This document shows positions 1 to 7,525 of a stretch of 64,000 nt of DNA, piece after piece (the stretch's first letter is position 1; the number at the start of each line of letters is the position of its first letter). The notes under the pieces are model-generated. The model was not told where the DNA came from. It saw only the letters and a list, made by a program, of their open reading frames with translations, and did no database searches. The translations under genes and the position numbers were made by a program. This DNA comes from Thalassospira alkalitolerans (GTDB lineage Bacteria > Pseudomonadota > Alphaproteobacteria > Rhodospirillales > Thalassospiraceae), in assembly GCF_002115745.1 (NCBI RefSeq), contig NZ_JFKB01000001.1:310001-374000 (forward strand). The letters run 5' to 3'.

Positions 1-1803
1 CGCGAAGAACGGCCTGATCTTGACAGCGTCTATCAAAATGCGCTGGCCTTGCTGGGGCAGCAAGGCGGATGGCCGTTGACCATGTTCCTGACCCCGGACG
101 GAGAACCGTTTTGGGGCGGCACCTATTTCCCCAAGGAAGCCCGCTATGGGCGGCCGGGATTTGGCGATGTCCTGAAATCGGTATCGGAAATTTACACCAA
201 TCAACAAGATAACATCCGCCATAACGTCGCCCAGATCGGGCAGGCCTTGATCAAAATGAACAGTGGTGCAACCGGATCAATGCCGTCGCTTGCGACGATT
301 GATCAATGCGGCCATGGCTGTTTGCAGATCATGGACGGCGAAAATGGCGGCACCAATGGCGCGCCCAAATTCCCGCAGCCCAGCCTGCTGGCACTTTTGT
401 GGCGCACAGGCACCCGCACCGGCGATGCGGACCTTAAACGCATTACCCGTCACAGCCTTGATCGCATGTGCCAAGGCGGAATTTATGATCATGTTGGCGG
501 CGGGTTTGCCCGCTATGCGGTGGATGATCAATGGCTGGTGCCGCATTTCGAAAAGATGCTTTATGACAACGCCCAACTGATCGATCTGATGTGCGATGTC
601 TGGCGCGATAATGGCGATGGCGGCAAAAACCCGCTGTATGAAACCCGGATTGCCGAAACCATCGATTGGATTCTGCGCGACATGCGCATTCCCGGCGGGG
701 CCTTTGCCGCCAGTCTGGATGCCGACAGCGAAGGCGTCGAAGGCAAGTTCTATGTCTGGGATGAGGCCGAGATTGACGAAATTCTTGGGTCCGATGCCGC
801 ACTGTTCAAACAATTCTATGACGTCAGCGCAGCCGGGAATTGGGAAGATAAAAACATCCTGAACCGCACCCAATCGGGGCTTGGCCTTGCCAATCCGGCA
901 ACCGAAAAGAAATTGGCCGGAATGCGGGACAAACTTTTGGAAGTGCGCAACAAACGCATCTGGCCGGGTTGGGATGACAAGGCCCTGACCGATTGGAACG
1001 CGATGACGATTGCGGCAATGGCCGAAGCCGCCATGGTGTTTAAACGCGCCGACTGGCTGGATTACGCCAAGCTTGCCTATAATTTCGTAATTAGCAGCCT
1101 GATGCAGGATGGTCGCTTTCTGCACAGTTATCGCGATGGCAAGGCACAACATGCCGGGATGCTTGAAGACTACGCCCATATGATCCGGGCCGCCCTTCGG
1201 CTTTATGAATGCTTTGGCGAGGATGCTTATCTGCGCGAAGCCATCGATTGGTGCGAAAAGGTCGAAGATTTGTTTGTCGATGCCAAGGGGGGTTATTTCC
1301 AATCGGCATCGGATGCCACCGATTTGGTCATTCGCCAAAAACCGCATATGGATAATGCGGTTCCGGCCGGAAATTCGATCATGGCGCAAAATCTGGCGCG
1401 GCTTTATGCCCTGACCGGGGAAACCAAATACCGCGATCGCGCCGAAACCACGATTGCCGCCTTTGCCGGGCGTCTGACCGAACAATTCCCCAATATGCCC
1501 GGCCTGCTTTTGGCGGCGGAAATGCTGCAAAATCCTCTGCAAATCGTGCTGATCTCAAACGAACGCAGCCAGGATTTCATGGAAATGCGCCGTGCGATCT
1601 TTGCCGCCTGTCTGCCCAACCGGGCGATTACCATCCTGTCAGATACCGCCACCCTGCCCGATCTGCACCCGGCCAAGGGTAAAACCGCGATCAATGGCAA
1701 GGTAACGGCCTATGTCTGTCAGGGGCCAGTCTGTTCGACCCCGGTCACCAATGCCAAGGACCTTGGCCAATTGCTGGCCGATTTACCGACCAAAACGGCA
1801 TAA
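1..1803 (+). CDS. Thioredoxin-domain protein of the DUF255 (YyaL/SSP411) family, 5' end missing
   Basis: The open frame runs in from the left edge, so the true start and probably 60-80 N-terminal residues are outside. It begins at the family motif REERPDLD and continues with GQQGGWPLTMFLTPDGEP and FWGGTYFP, which end the thioredoxin-like domain. The remaining roughly 500 residues look like the (alpha/alpha)6 barrel of this family, including HVGGGFARYAVD, PHFEKMLYDNAQL and WPGWDDKALTDWNAM. Family members are about 650-690 residues, matching this size plus the missing part. The biochemical role is not settled; the fold resembles N-acylglucosamine epimerases and glycosidases. The thioredoxin CxxC, if present, would lie off the window. 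Stop TAA at 1801. Confidence 0.9.
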   Translation, partial: REERPDLDSVYQNALALLGQQGGWPLTMFLTPDGEPFWGGTYFPKEARYGRPGFGDVLKSVSEIYTNQQDNIRHNVAQIGQALIKMNSGATGSMPSLATIDQCGHGCLQIMDGENGGTNGAPKFPQPSLLALLWRTGTRTGDADLKRITRHSLDRMCQGGIYDHVGGGFARYAVDDQWLVPHFEKMLYDNAQLIDLMCDVWRDNGDGGKNPLYETRIAETIDWILRDMRIPGGAFAASLDADSEGVEGKFYVWDEAEIDEILGSDAALFKQFYDVSAAGNWEDKNILNRTQSGLGLANPATEKKLAGMRDKLLEVRNKRIWPGWDDKALTDWNAMTIAAMAEAAMVFKRADWLDYAKLAYNFVISSLMQDGRFLHSYRDGKAQHAGMLEDYAHMIRAALRLYECFGEDAYLREAIDWCEKVEDLFVDAKGGYFQSASDATDLVIRQKPHMDNAVPAGNSIMAQNLARLYALTGETKYRDRAETTIAAFAGRLTEQFPNMPGLLLAAEMLQNPLQIVLISNERSQDFMEMRRAIFAACLPNRAITILSDTATLPDLHPAKGKTAINGKVTAYVCQGPVCSTPVTNAKDLGQLLADLPTKTA

Positions 1804-1809
1804 GACGTC

Positions 1810-1887
1810 ATAAGTCTCAGGCATAAATACTGGTGGTAGGCCGATAGTGGCCAATGGTCGCCGGTGGTGTTTGTGCCTGAGACCTAT
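1810..1887. repeat. Long inverted repeat (18-nt arms, 42-nt loop) downstream of the DUF255 gene
   Basis: The arms are 1810-1827 and 1870-1887. As RNA they pair over 18 positions with one A-C mismatch and one G-U wobble. The 42-nt loop is GGY-rich (TGGTGG, GGCC). No T-run follows on either strand, so it is not a typical intrinsic terminator. It could be a palindromic intergenic repeat or a 3'-end stabilising hairpin. Confidence 0.6.
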
Positions 1888-1938
1888 CACGGATCACAAG
1901 ACGCACTGGACGCGGATCACTGGACAATGACTCCAAAA

Positions 1939-1954
1939 TGTTTCATGTGAAACA
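1939..1954. promoter_or_regulatory. parS: parS-like ParB binding site
   Basis: TGTTTCATGTGAAACA differs at one base from the widely conserved bacterial parS palindrome TGTTTCACGTGAAACA and is flanked by AA and TT, which extends the symmetry. It is intergenic. A second near-perfect copy lies at 4332 and the predicted oriC is about 17 kb away, which fits the origin-proximal placement of parS. The parAB genes are not in the window. Confidence 0.75.
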
Positions 1955-2023
1955 TTCTTGGCCTGCCCTATCAAATAGCCCTGCTTTCAGGGCTTGGCTT
2001 ATTCACGCACAGGATTTTACGGA

Positions 2024-2509
2024 ATGCCCCAGATTTCGATAAATACCCCGGTCGGTCCCGTGACCATTTTCGAGTTCGATGATCAGATTGTCGCGCTGGA
2101 CTGGGGCTTTGTCGAAGATATGGAACCAAGTGCGATTTTGAACGAGGCCAAGGCACAGCTTAATGCCTATTTCAGCGGCCAATTGACTACGTTTGACCTG
2201 CCACTGGCCCCCGACGGCACCGATTTCCACAAAGCCGTCTGGGACGCGATGTGCAAAATCCCGCTGGGCAAAACCGCGACCTATAAGGATATGGCGATTG
2301 CAGCCGGAACGCCAAGCGCCTTTCAGGCCGTTGGCACCGCCTGCGGGCTTAATCCAATTCCGATCATCATCCCGTGCCACCGGGTTCTGGCCGCAGGCGG
2401 AAAACCGGGCGGTTATTCCGGCGATGGCGGGCTTGAAACCAAACGCGCGCTTTTGAAAATCGAAGGCGTCGATCTGGTGATCCCCAACGATCAGGGCGAT
2501 TTGTTCTAG
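2024..2509 (+). CDS. Methylated-DNA--protein-cysteine S-methyltransferase (Ogt/MGMT)
   Basis: A 161-residue repair protein that moves the alkyl group from O6-alkylguanine to its own cysteine. The acceptor site is the motif PCHRVLAAGG near residue 116, preceded by NPIPIII and followed by GGYSGDGGLETKRALL. The segment GTDFHKAVWDAMCKIPLGKTATYKD is the winged-helix DNA-binding region of the family. I chose the ATG at 2024 because the protein then starts MPQISINTPVGP and an AGGA lies 9 nt upstream; an upstream TTG at 1994 is also open. It stands alone on its strand between the parS-like site and qor. Which subfamily (Ogt or Ada C-terminal type) cannot be decided here. Confidence 0.93.
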   Translation: MPQISINTPVGPVTIFEFDDQIVALDWGFVEDMEPSAILNEAKAQLNAYFSGQLTTFDLPLAPDGTDFHKAVWDAMCKIPLGKTATYKDMAIAAGTPSAFQAVGTACGLNPIPIIIPCHRVLAAGGKPGGYSGDGGLETKRALLKIEGVDLVIPNDQGDLF

Positions 2510-2669
2510 ACCTATTGCCTGGCATTCCATCAGGCGAAATACCCTGTATCAGCACGCGTACAAGCGGCTGATCCGAATGCTCTGACGTGGCCTATTATTG
2601 TTTTCTGACATAGACTTGGCCTATTGATCAGACAAGCGCCGAAAACGGCGCATTCATGGGAGGTCAGTC

Positions 2670-3644
2670 ATGACCAAAGCAGTTCGTTTTTACGAAACCG
2701 GCGGCAGCGATGTGTTGCGTTTTGAAGATGTTGACGTTGGCGCACCGGGTGCCGGTGAAGTTCGCCTGCGTCACGAAGCCATTGGCCTTAATTATATCGA
2801 TATCTATTTCCGGTCTGGGGTTTATCCGGCCCCGTCCCTGCCATCGGGCCTTGGACTTGAAGGTTCTGGCGTCATCGAAGCGGTTGGGAACGATGTGACC
2901 GATCTGGCTGTGGGCGATCGGGTGGCCTATGCCGCACAGCCCCTTGGCGCCTATGCCGAGGCGCGGGTGATGCCGGCCAAGGGATTGGTTAAAATCCCCG
3001 ACGGGATCAGTTTTGATCTGGCCGCAGCGGCTATGTTGCAAGGCATGACCGCACAGTATCTTTTGCGCCGGACGTACCACGTCAAAGCCGGTGATACCAT
3101 TCTGATCCACGCTGCCGCAGGCGGTGTTGGCCAGATTGTCTGCCAATGGGCCAAGCACTTGGGTGCGACCGTAATCGGCACCGTCGGAGCAGCGGACAAG
3201 GCCGAAATCGCCAAATCCAAGGGATGCGATTACCCGATCCTGTACCGCGACGAAACCGTTTCCAAGCGCGTCATGGAAATCACCAATGGTCAGGGCGTTG
3301 ACGTTGTTTACGACTCGGTGGGTAAAGACACCTTTGATGACTCGCTCAATTGCCTGAAACGCCTTGGCATGATGGTCAGTTTCGGCCAGTCATCGGGGGC
3401 AGTTCCACCCGTTCCGCTTAAGGCACTGGCACCCGGCGCTTATTTCCTGACCCGGCCCAGCGTTTTTCAGTATACCGCAACCCGCGAAGAATTGCTGGCA
3501 ACCGCGAACGAGCTGTTTGATGTGCTGAAATCCGGTGCGGTAAAAATCGATATCGCCGCAACTTATGCGCTTTCAGATGCCAAACAGGCCCATGATGACC
3601 TTGAAGGCCGTAAAACCACCGGGTCGGTGATTCTGAAACCGTAA
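2670..3644 (+). CDS. qor: NAD(P)H:quinone oxidoreductase (Qor/zeta-crystallin family)
   Basis: A 324-residue zinc-free medium-chain dehydrogenase/reductase that likely reduces quinones with NADPH in the cytosol. The N-terminal GroES-like domain carries GLNYIDIYFRSGVYP and LGLEGSGVIEAVG. The Rossmann domain carries the nucleotide-binding motif HAAAGGVGQIVCQWAK around residue 150. The zinc-ligand cysteines of alcohol dehydrogenases are absent, which separates it from that branch. Length matches E. coli QorA (327). A strong GGGAGG lies 8 nt before the ATG. It is a single gene convergent with the HD hydrolase and followed by an intrinsic terminator. Confidence 0.93.
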   Translation: MTKAVRFYETGGSDVLRFEDVDVGAPGAGEVRLRHEAIGLNYIDIYFRSGVYPAPSLPSGLGLEGSGVIEAVGNDVTDLAVGDRVAYAAQPLGAYAEARVMPAKGLVKIPDGISFDLAAAAMLQGMTAQYLLRRTYHVKAGDTILIHAAAGGVGQIVCQWAKHLGATVIGTVGAADKAEIAKSKGCDYPILYRDETVSKRVMEITNGQGVDVVYDSVGKDTFDDSLNCLKRLGMMVSFGQSSGAVPPVPLKALAPGAYFLTRPSVFQYTATREELLATANELFDVLKSGAVKIDIAATYALSDAKQAHDDLEGRKTTGSVILKP

Positions 3645-3678
3645 TTAAATCATGTGGTTCCGTAGCAAAATACAGAAC

Positions 3679-3710
3679 AGAGGCAGGATTAAACCCCTGC
3701 CTCTTCTTTT
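3679..3710 (+). terminator. Intrinsic terminator of qor
   Basis: A perfect 9-bp stem (3679-3687 with 3696-3704) with an 8-nt loop is followed by TTCTTTTTC. The hairpin overlaps the last codons of the convergent HD-domain gene. Confidence 0.8.
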
Positions 3711-4270
3711 TCCGTATGCCAAACACGCACATCCCGCGAAATGGCATCAAAGCGGTCTGACAGGCGGGGACTAACGATGCGACAGGGCGCAATCACGGCT
3801 TCCGCCCAATCGACATAGGCCAAAATCTGATCGCGGTCCCAGCCAATCGGTGTATCGGTCAACATCGCGCCGACATTGGCGATTTTATCGGCCAGACGGA
3901 CCAGTTTGGCATCATTGCTAAGATGCGGGGCGGTTTCGATCTGACGGGCCTTGCGGTCATCACGTGGCAGGGCTTTGTCGTCGCTGACCTCAAGCACGAT
4001 ATCGGCGACGATATCGTTAAAACAGGTGGCAATTTCATCGCGCGTTGCACCGCAATCCTCGATCACATCATGCAGAACAGCCGCACAAAGCACGTGTTCC
4101 GCCGTGTCAGGTTCGCATTCAACGATCAGTCGGGAAACCTCGACCGGGTGATTGATATAGGGTTCATTGGCCGGTCCCTTGCGGCGCTGATCGCGGTGCG
4201 CGCGAGCAGCAAAATCAACAGATTTCAATAAAAGCTGCATCAGCCTTTGATCAGTGGTGGACGATCCCAT
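3689..4270 (-). CDS. Small HD-domain phosphohydrolase of the MESH1/SpoT-hydrolase type
   Basis: A 193-residue protein consisting almost only of a RelA/SpoT-type HD domain. SVDFAARAHRDQRRKG and EPYINHPVEVSRLI open the domain, HDVIED near residue 79 holds the metal-binding HD pair, and RLADKIANV is the later conserved motif. There is no synthetase, TGS or ACT domain. Size and motifs match animal MESH1 (about 180 residues) and bacterial small alarmone hydrolases, so cleavage of ppGpp (or NADPH, as shown for MESH1) is plausible but inferred. I chose the ATG at 4270; an ATG at 4348 would add 26 residues but sits inside a parS-like site and lacks a Shine-Dalgarno. Confidence 0.85.
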   Translation of the reverse strand: MGSSTTDQRLMQLLLKSVDFAARAHRDQRRKGPANEPYINHPVEVSRLIVECEPDTAEHVLCAAVLHDVIEDCGATRDEIATCFNDIVADIVLEVSDDKALPRDDRKARQIETAPHLSNDAKLVRLADKIANVGAMLTDTPIGWDRDQILAYVDWAEAVIAPCRIVSPRLSDRFDAISRDVRVWHTEKEEAGV

Positions 4271-4331
4271 CAAGGTCCCATGGCTTGGGACCGACTTCAA
4301 GTCCTGTTTCAAAACCGATTGTTCGACGGAA

Positions 4332-4347
4332 TGTTTCACGGGAAACA
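4332..4347. promoter_or_regulatory. parS: Second parS-like ParB binding site
   Basis: TGTTTCACGGGAAACA has one mismatch to the parS consensus TGTTTCACGTGAAACA and the same AA...TT flanks as the copy at 1939. It lies in the 5' region of the HD-domain gene. Two independent 15-of-16 matches 2.4 kb apart, both near oriC, make chance unlikely. Confidence 0.75.
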
Positions 4348-4374
4348 TTTATCACCAGTCTTTGGGTCAGAAAC

Positions 4375-5259
4375 CTATCCTTCGTTCAGCATCCGTCGGA
4401 TTTCGCCGGTGATGTATTTTGCCAAGGGGGATATCGACCATTCAGAACGATGGATCATGTAAAGACTATCAAGAACCGGTTCGCTAAATGCCACGGTTTT
4501 AATCTGATCGCGTTTATGAAACGCCTGACAGGCAAAACGCGGCAAGACGGTAAAACCCAATCCGCGTGCAACCGGTTCAAGGATCAGGGTAATCTGATTG
4601 GAAAAGCCATGACAGGCAACGCTACGCATGCCCGAAAATGCGCGAAAACGCTGCCCCAACAGGCGAGTCGCCATCGCCCGCCCATCCGGATGATCAATAA
4701 AGCCAAGCGCAAGAAGATCATCAAAATCCCCAATATCGACGTTGGCAGGCACCACCAGTTCAATCGGTTCGGTCGCCAGTTTTAGGGCGGTTAACCGCGG
4801 ATCATCGGGCAAACGGGTTATCACCCCAAGTTCGGCACGGTCTTCGATGATTGATTTAATGATATCTTCGGTCGGGGCAAAACGATGGTGAATTTTGATA
4901 TCCGGCTGTGCCTGTTGCAGGTCAAGCAAACCATTATAAATCCGCAAACCGGAACTGCCCGGTGTGGCAATCCGCAAATCACCGCAAAGCGGGCCATCCT
5001 GTTCAAGCCGCGCATCAAGACGCCGGGCAGCAGTATCAACATCATCGGCATAGACAAGAACGGCCTTGCCCGCCGGGGTCAGGTCGATTTTTCGCCCGCG
5101 TCGCAGAAAAATATCTTCACCGGTGAAATCTTCGATATGTCGAATATGCTGACTGACAGCCGCCTGTGTCAGATCAAGCGCGTCTGCCGCCCCGGTGAAA
5201 GAACCGTGATCGACAACCGCCCTGAAACTGCGTAACCAAACCGGATTTAGTATAACCAT
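4375..5259 (-). CDS. LysR-family transcriptional regulator
   Basis: A 294-residue LysR-type regulator. The winged helix-turn-helix covers about residues 8-66 (FRAVVDHGSFTGAADAL, TQAAVSQHIRHIE, LTPAGKAVLVYA), followed by the periplasmic-binding-like effector domain from about residue 90. It is transcribed away from the VOC gene at 5354 with a 94-bp shared intergenic region that holds a LysR-type palindrome, so it most likely controls that gene and itself. The effector is unknown. Confidence 0.9.
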   Translation of the reverse strand: MVILNPVWLRSFRAVVDHGSFTGAADALDLTQAAVSQHIRHIEDFTGEDIFLRRGRKIDLTPAGKAVLVYADDVDTAARRLDARLEQDGPLCGDLRIATPGSSGLRIYNGLLDLQQAQPDIKIHHRFAPTEDIIKSIIEDRAELGVITRLPDDPRLTALKLATEPIELVVPANVDIGDFDDLLALGFIDHPDGRAMATRLLGQRFRAFSGMRSVACHGFSNQITLILEPVARGLGFTVLPRFACQAFHKRDQIKTVAFSEPVLDSLYMIHRSEWSISPLAKYITGEIRRMLNEG

Positions 5260-5261
5260 AT

Positions 5262-5278
5262 CTTATCAATATCATAAG
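5262..5278. promoter_or_regulatory. LysR-type palindromic operator (CTTAT-N7-ATAAG)
   Basis: CTTATCAATATCATAAG has perfect 5-bp arms and contains the T-N11-A arrangement bound by LysR regulators. It lies 3 bp upstream of the LysR start codon in the region shared with the divergent VOC gene. The assignment is by position and symmetry only. Confidence 0.5.
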
Positions 5279-5353
5279 TTCAGCGTTATTTTACTTATGC
5301 CATAGCTTTGCAATGATGTCGCCATACGCAATTTCAACGCCGGAGGCATCACC

Positions 5354-5869
5354 ATGAGCAATCACAATCCTAATCCAACCCCCTACCCGCGGACCTTTTC
5401 CCATATTGGCATTTCGGTGCCGGATCTGGATGCAGCGATCAAATTTTATTCCGAGGTACTGGGCTGGTACGTGATTATGACCGCCACCCGCATTACCGAA
5501 GATGACAGCCATATCGGCCAAATGTGCACCGATGTTTTCGGGAAAAATTGGGGATCCTTTCGCATCGCCCATCTATCAACCGGGGATCGGGTTGGCGTCG
5601 AACTGTTTGAATTTCCCAATAATGAACCGCGCGACAACAATCTGGAATACTGGAAAACCGGAACGTTTCATTTCTGTGTTCAAGACCCGGATGTTGAAGG
5701 GCTGGTGGAAAAAATCATCGCCCAGGGCGGCAAACAACGCATGCCGATCCGCCATTATTATCCCGGCGAAAAGCCCTATCGCATGGTCTATGTCGAAGAC
5801 CCGTTCGGCAATGTGTTTGAGATTTACAGCCATAGCTACGAGCTGACCTATTCAGCCGGCGCTTATTAA
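5354..5869 (+). CDS. VOC/glyoxalase-family protein
   Basis: A 171-residue vicinal-oxygen-chelate protein. FSHIGISVPDLDAAIKFYSEVLGW at the N terminus is the classic start of the fold, and the second beta-alpha-beta module ends in VYVEDPFGNVFEIYSHSYE. Candidate metal ligands are the His of SHIGIS, His and Glu residues in GTFHFCV and the final Glu of FEIYS. Such enzymes include glyoxalase I, epimerases and ring-cleavage dioxygenases; the substrate cannot be told. GGAGG lies 7 nt before the ATG. It is divergent from a LysR gene that probably regulates it, and followed by a bidirectional terminator shared with rho. Confidence 0.85.
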   Translation: MSNHNPNPTPYPRTFSHIGISVPDLDAAIKFYSEVLGWYVIMTATRITEDDSHIGQMCTDVFGKNWGSFRIAHLSTGDRVGVELFEFPNNEPRDNNLEYWKTGTFHFCVQDPDVEGLVEKIIAQGGKQRMPIRHYYPGEKPYRMVYVEDPFGNVFEIYSHSYELTYSAGAY

Positions 5870-5890
5870 ACGGATCCGAAAACAAGACAT

Positions 5891-5925
5891 AAAAAAACGG
5901 GGCCAAAATCAGGCCCCGTTTTTTA
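5891..5925. terminator. Bidirectional intrinsic terminator between the VOC gene and rho
   Basis: The stem AACGGGGCC/GGCCCCGTT with a 7-nt loop is flanked by an A-run on the left and a T-run on the right, so it can terminate both the VOC transcript (plus) and rho (minus). Confidence 0.9.
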
Positions 5926-5950
5926 TTTAATTCGTCCGTAAATAGCGTAA

Positions 5951-7213
5951 TCAGCCATTCATTGAATCGAAGAAATCGTCGTTGCTTTTGGTGGACTTGA
6001 GCTTGCCAAGCAAGAATTCCATCGCATCCTGCGGACCCATCGGGTTGAGGATACGGCGCAAAAGCCACATTTTGGACAGCACGGCCTTCTCGACCAGCAA
6101 TTCTTCCTTACGTGTCCCCGATTTAAGGATATCAATCGCCGGGAAGATACGCTTGTCAGACAGTTTGCGATCCAGAATAAGCTCGGAGTTACCGGTCCCT
6201 TTGAATTCTTCAAAGATGACCTCGTCCATGCGCGAACCGGTATCGATCAGGGCGGTTGCGATAATGGTCAGCGAGCCGCCTTCTTCGATGTTACGTGCCG
6301 CACCAAAGAACCGTTTCGGACGCTGCAGCGCATTGGCATCAACACCACCGGTCAGAACCTTGCCGGAGCTTGGCACGACGGTGTTATAGGCACGTGCCAG
6401 ACGGGTAATGGAATCAAGCAGGATGACAACGTCATGCTTGTGCTCGACCAGACGTTTAGCCTTTTCCAGAACCATTTCAGTGACCTGAACGTGACGCTGT
6501 GCCGGTTCGTCGAAGGTCGAACTGATGACCTCGCCCTTTACCGAGCGGTCCATATCAGTCACCTCTTCCGGACGTTCATCAATCAGAAGAACAATCAGAT
6601 AGGCTTCGGGATGGTTTTCTTCGATCGCATGCGCAATGTTTTGCAGCATCACGGTTTTACCGGTGCGCGGCGGTGCGACGATCAGAGCACGCTGACCTTT
6701 ACCAAGCGGGGCAACAAGTTCAATCACCCGATTGGTGGTGTCCCTGTTGCCGTCCTGATCAACGTGACGCTCCATCTTAAGCGGCTCGTCCGGGTAAAGC
6801 GGGGTCAGGTTATCGAAATTGATGCGATGACGGACTTTGTCCGGATCGTCAAAGTTGACTTTGTCGACCTTGAGTAGCGCGAAATAACGTTCGCCTTCTT
6901 TTGGCGACCGTATCTGGCCTTCAACCGTATCGCCCGTGCGCAGACCAAAGCGGCGCACCTGGCTTGGCGAGACATAGATATCGTCCGGACCGGCAAGATA
7001 ATTTGCCTCGGGACTACGCAAAAAGCCGAAACCATCCGACAGTACTTCAAGAACACCCTGGCCAAAAATGGCGTGGTCGTTCTCGGCCAACTGTTTGAGA
7101 ATGGTAAACATCAACTCCTGTTTACGGAGTGTGCTGGCATTTTCGATTTCGAGTTCCTCGGACAGAGCAAGCAGCTCGGTCGGGGATTTCTTTTTGAGTT
7201 CCTGGAGATGCAT
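5951..7213 (-). CDS. rho: Transcription termination factor Rho
   Basis: A 420-residue hexameric RNA-dependent ATPase that ends transcription at rut sites; length equals E. coli Rho (419). The N-terminal helical part ([10 protein letters not shown]) is followed by the cold-shock-like RNA-binding fold with DGFGFLRS (about 60-67) and [11 protein letters not shown]. The ATPase core holds Walker A APPRTGKT (180-187), Walker B VVILLDS (262-268), [11 protein letters not shown], and the Q-loop/R-loop region with TGGVDANAL and [13 protein letters not shown]. The ATG has no clear Shine-Dalgarno. A 312-nt leader separates it from the chemoreceptor gene upstream. In many alphaproteobacteria rho adjoins hemJ; here it lies 12 kb away on the other side of oriC. 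Confidence 0.98.
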   Translation of the reverse strand: MHLQELKKKSPTELLALSEELEIENASTLRKQELMFTILKQLAENDHAIFGQGVLEVLSDGFGFLRSPEANYLAGPDDIYVSPSQVRRFGLRTGDTVEGQIRSPKEGERYFALLKVDKVNFDDPDKVRHRINFDNLTPLYPDEPLKMERHVDQDGNRDTTNRVIELVAPLGKGQRALIVAPPRTGKTVMLQNIAHAIEENHPEAYLIVLLIDERPEEVTDMDRSVKGEVISSTFDEPAQRHVQVTEMVLEKAKRLVEHKHDVVILLDSITRLARAYNTVVPSSGKVLTGGVDANALQRPKRFFGAARNIEEGGSLTIIATALIDTGSRMDEVIFEEFKGTGNSELILDRKLSDKRIFPAIDILKSGTRKEELLVEKAVLSKMWLLRRILNPMGPQDAMEFLLGKLKSTKSNDDFFDSMNG

Positions 7214-7460
7214 ATGTGCGTTTGATGATCTGTGATTGCCGGGAAGGGCGATAATTGAAAGGAGGAAATATCGAGAAGGAGTGCGGTTGACGGTCAGGCA
7301 GATCAGTGTGATTGCGGACCGAGCAGAACCTTATAGTTGCGAAGCAGGCAAGGATATTTCATGTTTCAGGATCGAAACACCACAGATTGATAACCCCGAT
7401 TGAACCAATAGTCAAACCGTGTTTCGCACCATAGGGGGTAATAAGTCCTGCACCTGTTGC
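7214..7460 (-). promoter_or_regulatory. Long C-rich rho leader, candidate rut/attenuation region
   Basis: On the coding strand of rho the leader is visibly rich in C and U and poor in G, especially over about 7214-7360, with CUCCUUCUC and UUCCUCCUUUC stretches. Unstructured C-rich RNA is what Rho binds, and rho is autoregulated by attenuation in its leader in several bacteria. A mirrored role here is inference; no promoter was assigned. Confidence 0.4.
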
Positions 7461-7493
7461 AAAACTGCCATGCCCCCCTGTAATGGCAGTTTT
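7461..7493 (-). terminator. Terminator hairpin of the chemoreceptor gene
   Basis: An 11-bp perfect stem (7461-7471 with 7483-7493) with an 11-nt loop ends in UUUU on the minus-strand transcript. It sits 33 nt past the chemoreceptor stop and separates that gene from rho. Confidence 0.75.
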
Positions 7494-7525
7494 CAAAAGC
7501 CTGCAAAACCAATGATAAAAGCCCC

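Noticed and set aside
277-1542. 421-codon open frame on the minus strand inside the DUF255 gene
   Set aside because: Its translation has no family features and is the frame opposite strongly conserved coding sequence; codon bias keeps the antisense frame open.
4285-4785. 166-codon plus-strand frame over the LysR gene
   Set aside because: It overlaps the parS-like site and the LysR C terminus; the translation is a basic low-information sequence.
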